From: Plantactinospora sp. BC1
GTDB taxonomy: Bacteria > Actinomycetota > Actinomycetes > Mycobacteriales > Micromonosporaceae
Direction: 5' to 3'
Assembly: GCF_003030345.1 (NCBI RefSeq)
Contig: NZ_CP028158.1
Span: 3,286,001 to 3,350,000 of the forward strand
Length of the DNA: 64,000 bases
In this document: piece by piece, positions 62,331 to 64,000 of the stretch
How the letters are laid out: each line of letters begins with the position of its first letter
How positions within the stretch are numbered: position 1 is the stretch's first letter
Program-made: the position numbers and the translations under genes
Notes under the pieces: generated by a model
What the model was told of the DNA's origin: nothing
Database searches by the model: none
The model's input: only the letters and a program-made list of their open reading frames with translations

Positions 62331-64000
62331 CGCAGTTCCTCCTCGTCGACTCGCACGACCCAGTTCGCGAAGCTCTCGCCCTCGGTACGGCCGTCCAGGT
62401 AGCGGCGGGTGAGCCGCTCGACGTACTCGGGAAGCTCCGCCGCAGTGGTCTTGAGGCCGCGCAGCTTGCGGCCGAAGCCGGCGGACTGGCCCTGTGCCAT
62501 CCCGAGGGCGCCGCCGAGGTGCACCTGGAAGCCCTCGACCTGGCGCCCGTCCGGACCGACCACGAGCTGGCCCTTGAGGCCGATGTCGGCGGTCTGGGTC
62601 CGGGCGCAGGCGTTCGGGCAGCCGTTGAGGTGGATGCTCAGCCCCTCGCCGAGGTCGGCCCCGGCGAGCCGCTCCTCCAGCCGGGCCACCAGTTCCTGGC
62701 CTCGGGCCTTGGTCTCGACGATGGCGAGCTTGCAGTATTCGAGGCCGGTGCAGGCCATCGTGTCGCGCCGCCAGACCGACGGGAACGCCTCCAGGCCGAT
62801 CCGGCGCAGTGCCGCGACCAGCGAGTCGGTCCGCTCGGCCGGCACGTCGAGGACCAGCAGTTTCTGGTACGGGGTGAGGCTGACCCGGCCGCTGCCGTGC
62901 TCGGCGGCGACGTCGGCCAGCTCGGCGAGCTGGGTGCCGGAGGTGCGCCCGACCACCGGGGCGGCGCCGACGTAGTAGCGCCCGTCCCGCTGCCGGTGCA
63001 CTCCGATGTGGTCGATCGGCTTCTCCGGCAGCTCCGGTGCCGGCCCGTCGAGCATGCTGCGGCCCAGGTATTCCTTCTCCAGCACCTCACGGAACTTGGC
63101 CACGCCCCAGTCGGCGACCAGGAACTTGAGCCGGGCCCGGTGCCGCAGCCGGCGGTAGCCGTAGTCGCGGAAGATCCCGACCACCCCGGCCCAGACCTCC
63201 GGCACCTCGTCGAGCGGCACCCAGACGCCGAGCCGCTGCGCCAGCATCGGGTTGGTGCTCAGGCCGCCGCCGACCCAGAGGTCGAAGCCGGGGCCGTGCT
63301 CGGGGTGCTCGACGCCGAGGAAGGCGACGTCGTTGACCTCGTACGGGGTGTCGGCCAGCCAGGAGATCGACGTCTTGAACTTGCGCGGCAGGTTGGAGTA
63401 CGCCGGGTCGCCGACGTAGCGGCGGACGATCTCGTCCAGCGCCGGGGTCGGGTCGAGCACCTCGGCCTCGGCGATCCCGGCGACCGGGCTGCCGAGCACC
63501 ACCCGGGGGCAGTCGCCGCACGCCTCGGTGGTCTGCAACCCGACCGCCTCCAGCCGGCGCCAGATCTCCGGCATGTCCTCGATCCGGACCCAGTGCAGCT
63601 GGATGTTCTGCCGGTCGGTGATGTCGGCGGTGTCCCGGGCGTACGTCTGGGAGACGTCGGCGATCGTCCGGAGCTGCTCCAGGTTGAGCTGGCCGCCGTC
63701 GATCCGGACCCGGAGCATGAAGTACTCGTCTTCGAGCTCGTGCGGCTCCAGCACGGCCGTCCGCCCGCCGTCGATGCCTGCCTTGCGCTGGGTGTAGAGC
63801 CCCCACCAGCGGAACCGCCCGCGCAGGTCCTGTGGGTCGATCGAGGCGAAGCCCCCGCGCGCGTAGATGTTCTCGATCCGGGCTCGTACGTTCAGCGGGT
63901 TGTCGTCCTTCTTGGTCCGCTCGTTGGGGTTGAGCGGCTCACGGTGCCCGAGCGCCCACTGCCCCTCGCCTCGCGGACGGCGGGCCGGTCGGGCCGCACG
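62327..64000 (-). CDS. ferredoxin-dependent sulfite/nitrite reductase, 5' end outside window
   Basis: The frame runs open to base 64000, so the start lies beyond the right edge; about 557 residues are visible. It is a siroheme/[4Fe-4S] reductase: ARIENIYARGGFASIDPQDL and RGRFRWWGLYTQRK near the left, TGLEYCKLAIVETK with NGCPNACAR (the cluster/siroheme cysteines), and two alternating ferredoxin-like and reductase domains. Being in an operon with cysH and a siroheme chelatase indicates assimilatory sulfite reductase, six-electron reduction to sulfide. Confidence 0.93.
   Translation of the reverse strand, partial: RAARPARRPRGEGQWALGHREPLNPNERTKKDDNPLNVRARIENIYARGGFASIDPQDLRGRFRWWGLYTQRKAGIDGGRTAVLEPHELEDEYFMLRVRIDGGQLNLEQLRTIADVSQTYARDTADITDRQNIQLHWVRIEDMPEIWRRLEAVGLQTTEACGDCPRVVLGSPVAGIAEAEVLDPTPALDEIVRRYVGDPAYSNLPRKFKTSISWLADTPYEVNDVAFLGVEHPEHGPGFDLWVGGGLSTNPMLAQRLGVWVPLDEVPEVWAGVVGIFRDYGYRRLRHRARLKFLVADWGVAKFREVLEKEYLGRSMLDGPAPELPEKPIDHIGVHRQRDGRYYVGAAPVVGRTSGTQLAELADVAAEHGSGRVSLTPYQKLLVLDVPAERTDSLVAALRRIGLEAFPSVWRRDTMACTGLEYCKLAIVETKARGQELVARLEERLAGADLGEGLSIHLNGCPNACARTQTADIGLKGQLVVGPDGRQVEGFQVHLGGALGMAQGQSAGFGRKLRGLKTTAAELPEYVERLTRRYLDGRTEGESFANWVVRVDEEELR

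Overview
The window is about 73% GC, with GC-rich third codon positions, many GTG starts, four-base ATGA/GTGA overlaps and actinobacterial hallmarks: a WhiB-like protein, Kgd-type 2-oxoglutarate decarboxylase, Scr1/DUF397 regulators, an SCO7613-like membrane protein and nickel superoxide dismutase. It reads as ordinary chromosome of a filamentous actinobacterium. The gene set fits Micromonosporaceae, though I cannot prove the genus. I see no tRNA, rRNA, CRISPR array, insertion sequence or phage block.

Layout. 1-3.1 kb: the 3' part of a secreted alpha-1,3-glucanase-like enzyme and two small genes. 3.2-9.3 kb: an accessory stretch with two near-identical Scr1-type regulators, each with the same upstream element, flanking a two-part protein that ends in an AbiEii-like nucleotidyltransferase. 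A divergent pair of small unknown genes follows. 9.3-16.3 kb: a membrane protein, an arginine-hydrolase-like/ornithine aminotransferase operon, an FHA protein, a pterin dehydratase, an LprG-like lipoprotein and a fatty acid desaturase. 16.4-26.2 kb: a giant multi-spanning protein, CutA with acyltransferase and patatin, a Ser/Thr kinase and an orphan sugar-type ABC ATPase. 26.4-31.2 kb: a three-gene operon with a large PqqD-like/M50 protease/cyclic-nucleotide-like/FecR-like protein, a tiny Cys-rich protein, and a protein with a double-glycine leader-like N-terminus and C-terminal DxDxDG repeats. 31.3-43.2 kb: envelope genes (glycosyltransferase, BON protein, HtrA protease with its two-component system, PadR/DUF4097, a probable ornithine-lipid acyltransferase pair, an ABC exporter). 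43.4-50.1 kb: Kgd, two small proteins and an MMPL transporter. 50.2-58 kb: two paralogous hydrolases, a beta-helix protein, a quinone oxidoreductase, malic enzyme, the SodX/SodN pair and an anti-sigma-type ATPase. 58-64 kb: a lipid kinase, a WhiB1-type regulator and an assimilatory sulfate reduction operon that leaves the window at its right edge.

The most promising undescribed system is the 26.4-31.2 kb operon. It puts a membrane metalloprotease with a peptide-binding-like domain beside a plausible substrate that has no signal peptide but carries extracellular-type calcium repeats. The second candidate is the duplicated Scr1-regulator island around the nucleotidyltransferase fusion. Several intergenic regions carry clear direct repeats or palindromes (22-bp-spaced repeats before the ABC ATPase and the kinase, 17-bp tandem repeats before the arginine operon). 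Several starts look leaderless, with a TANNNT box 6-7 bases upstream.
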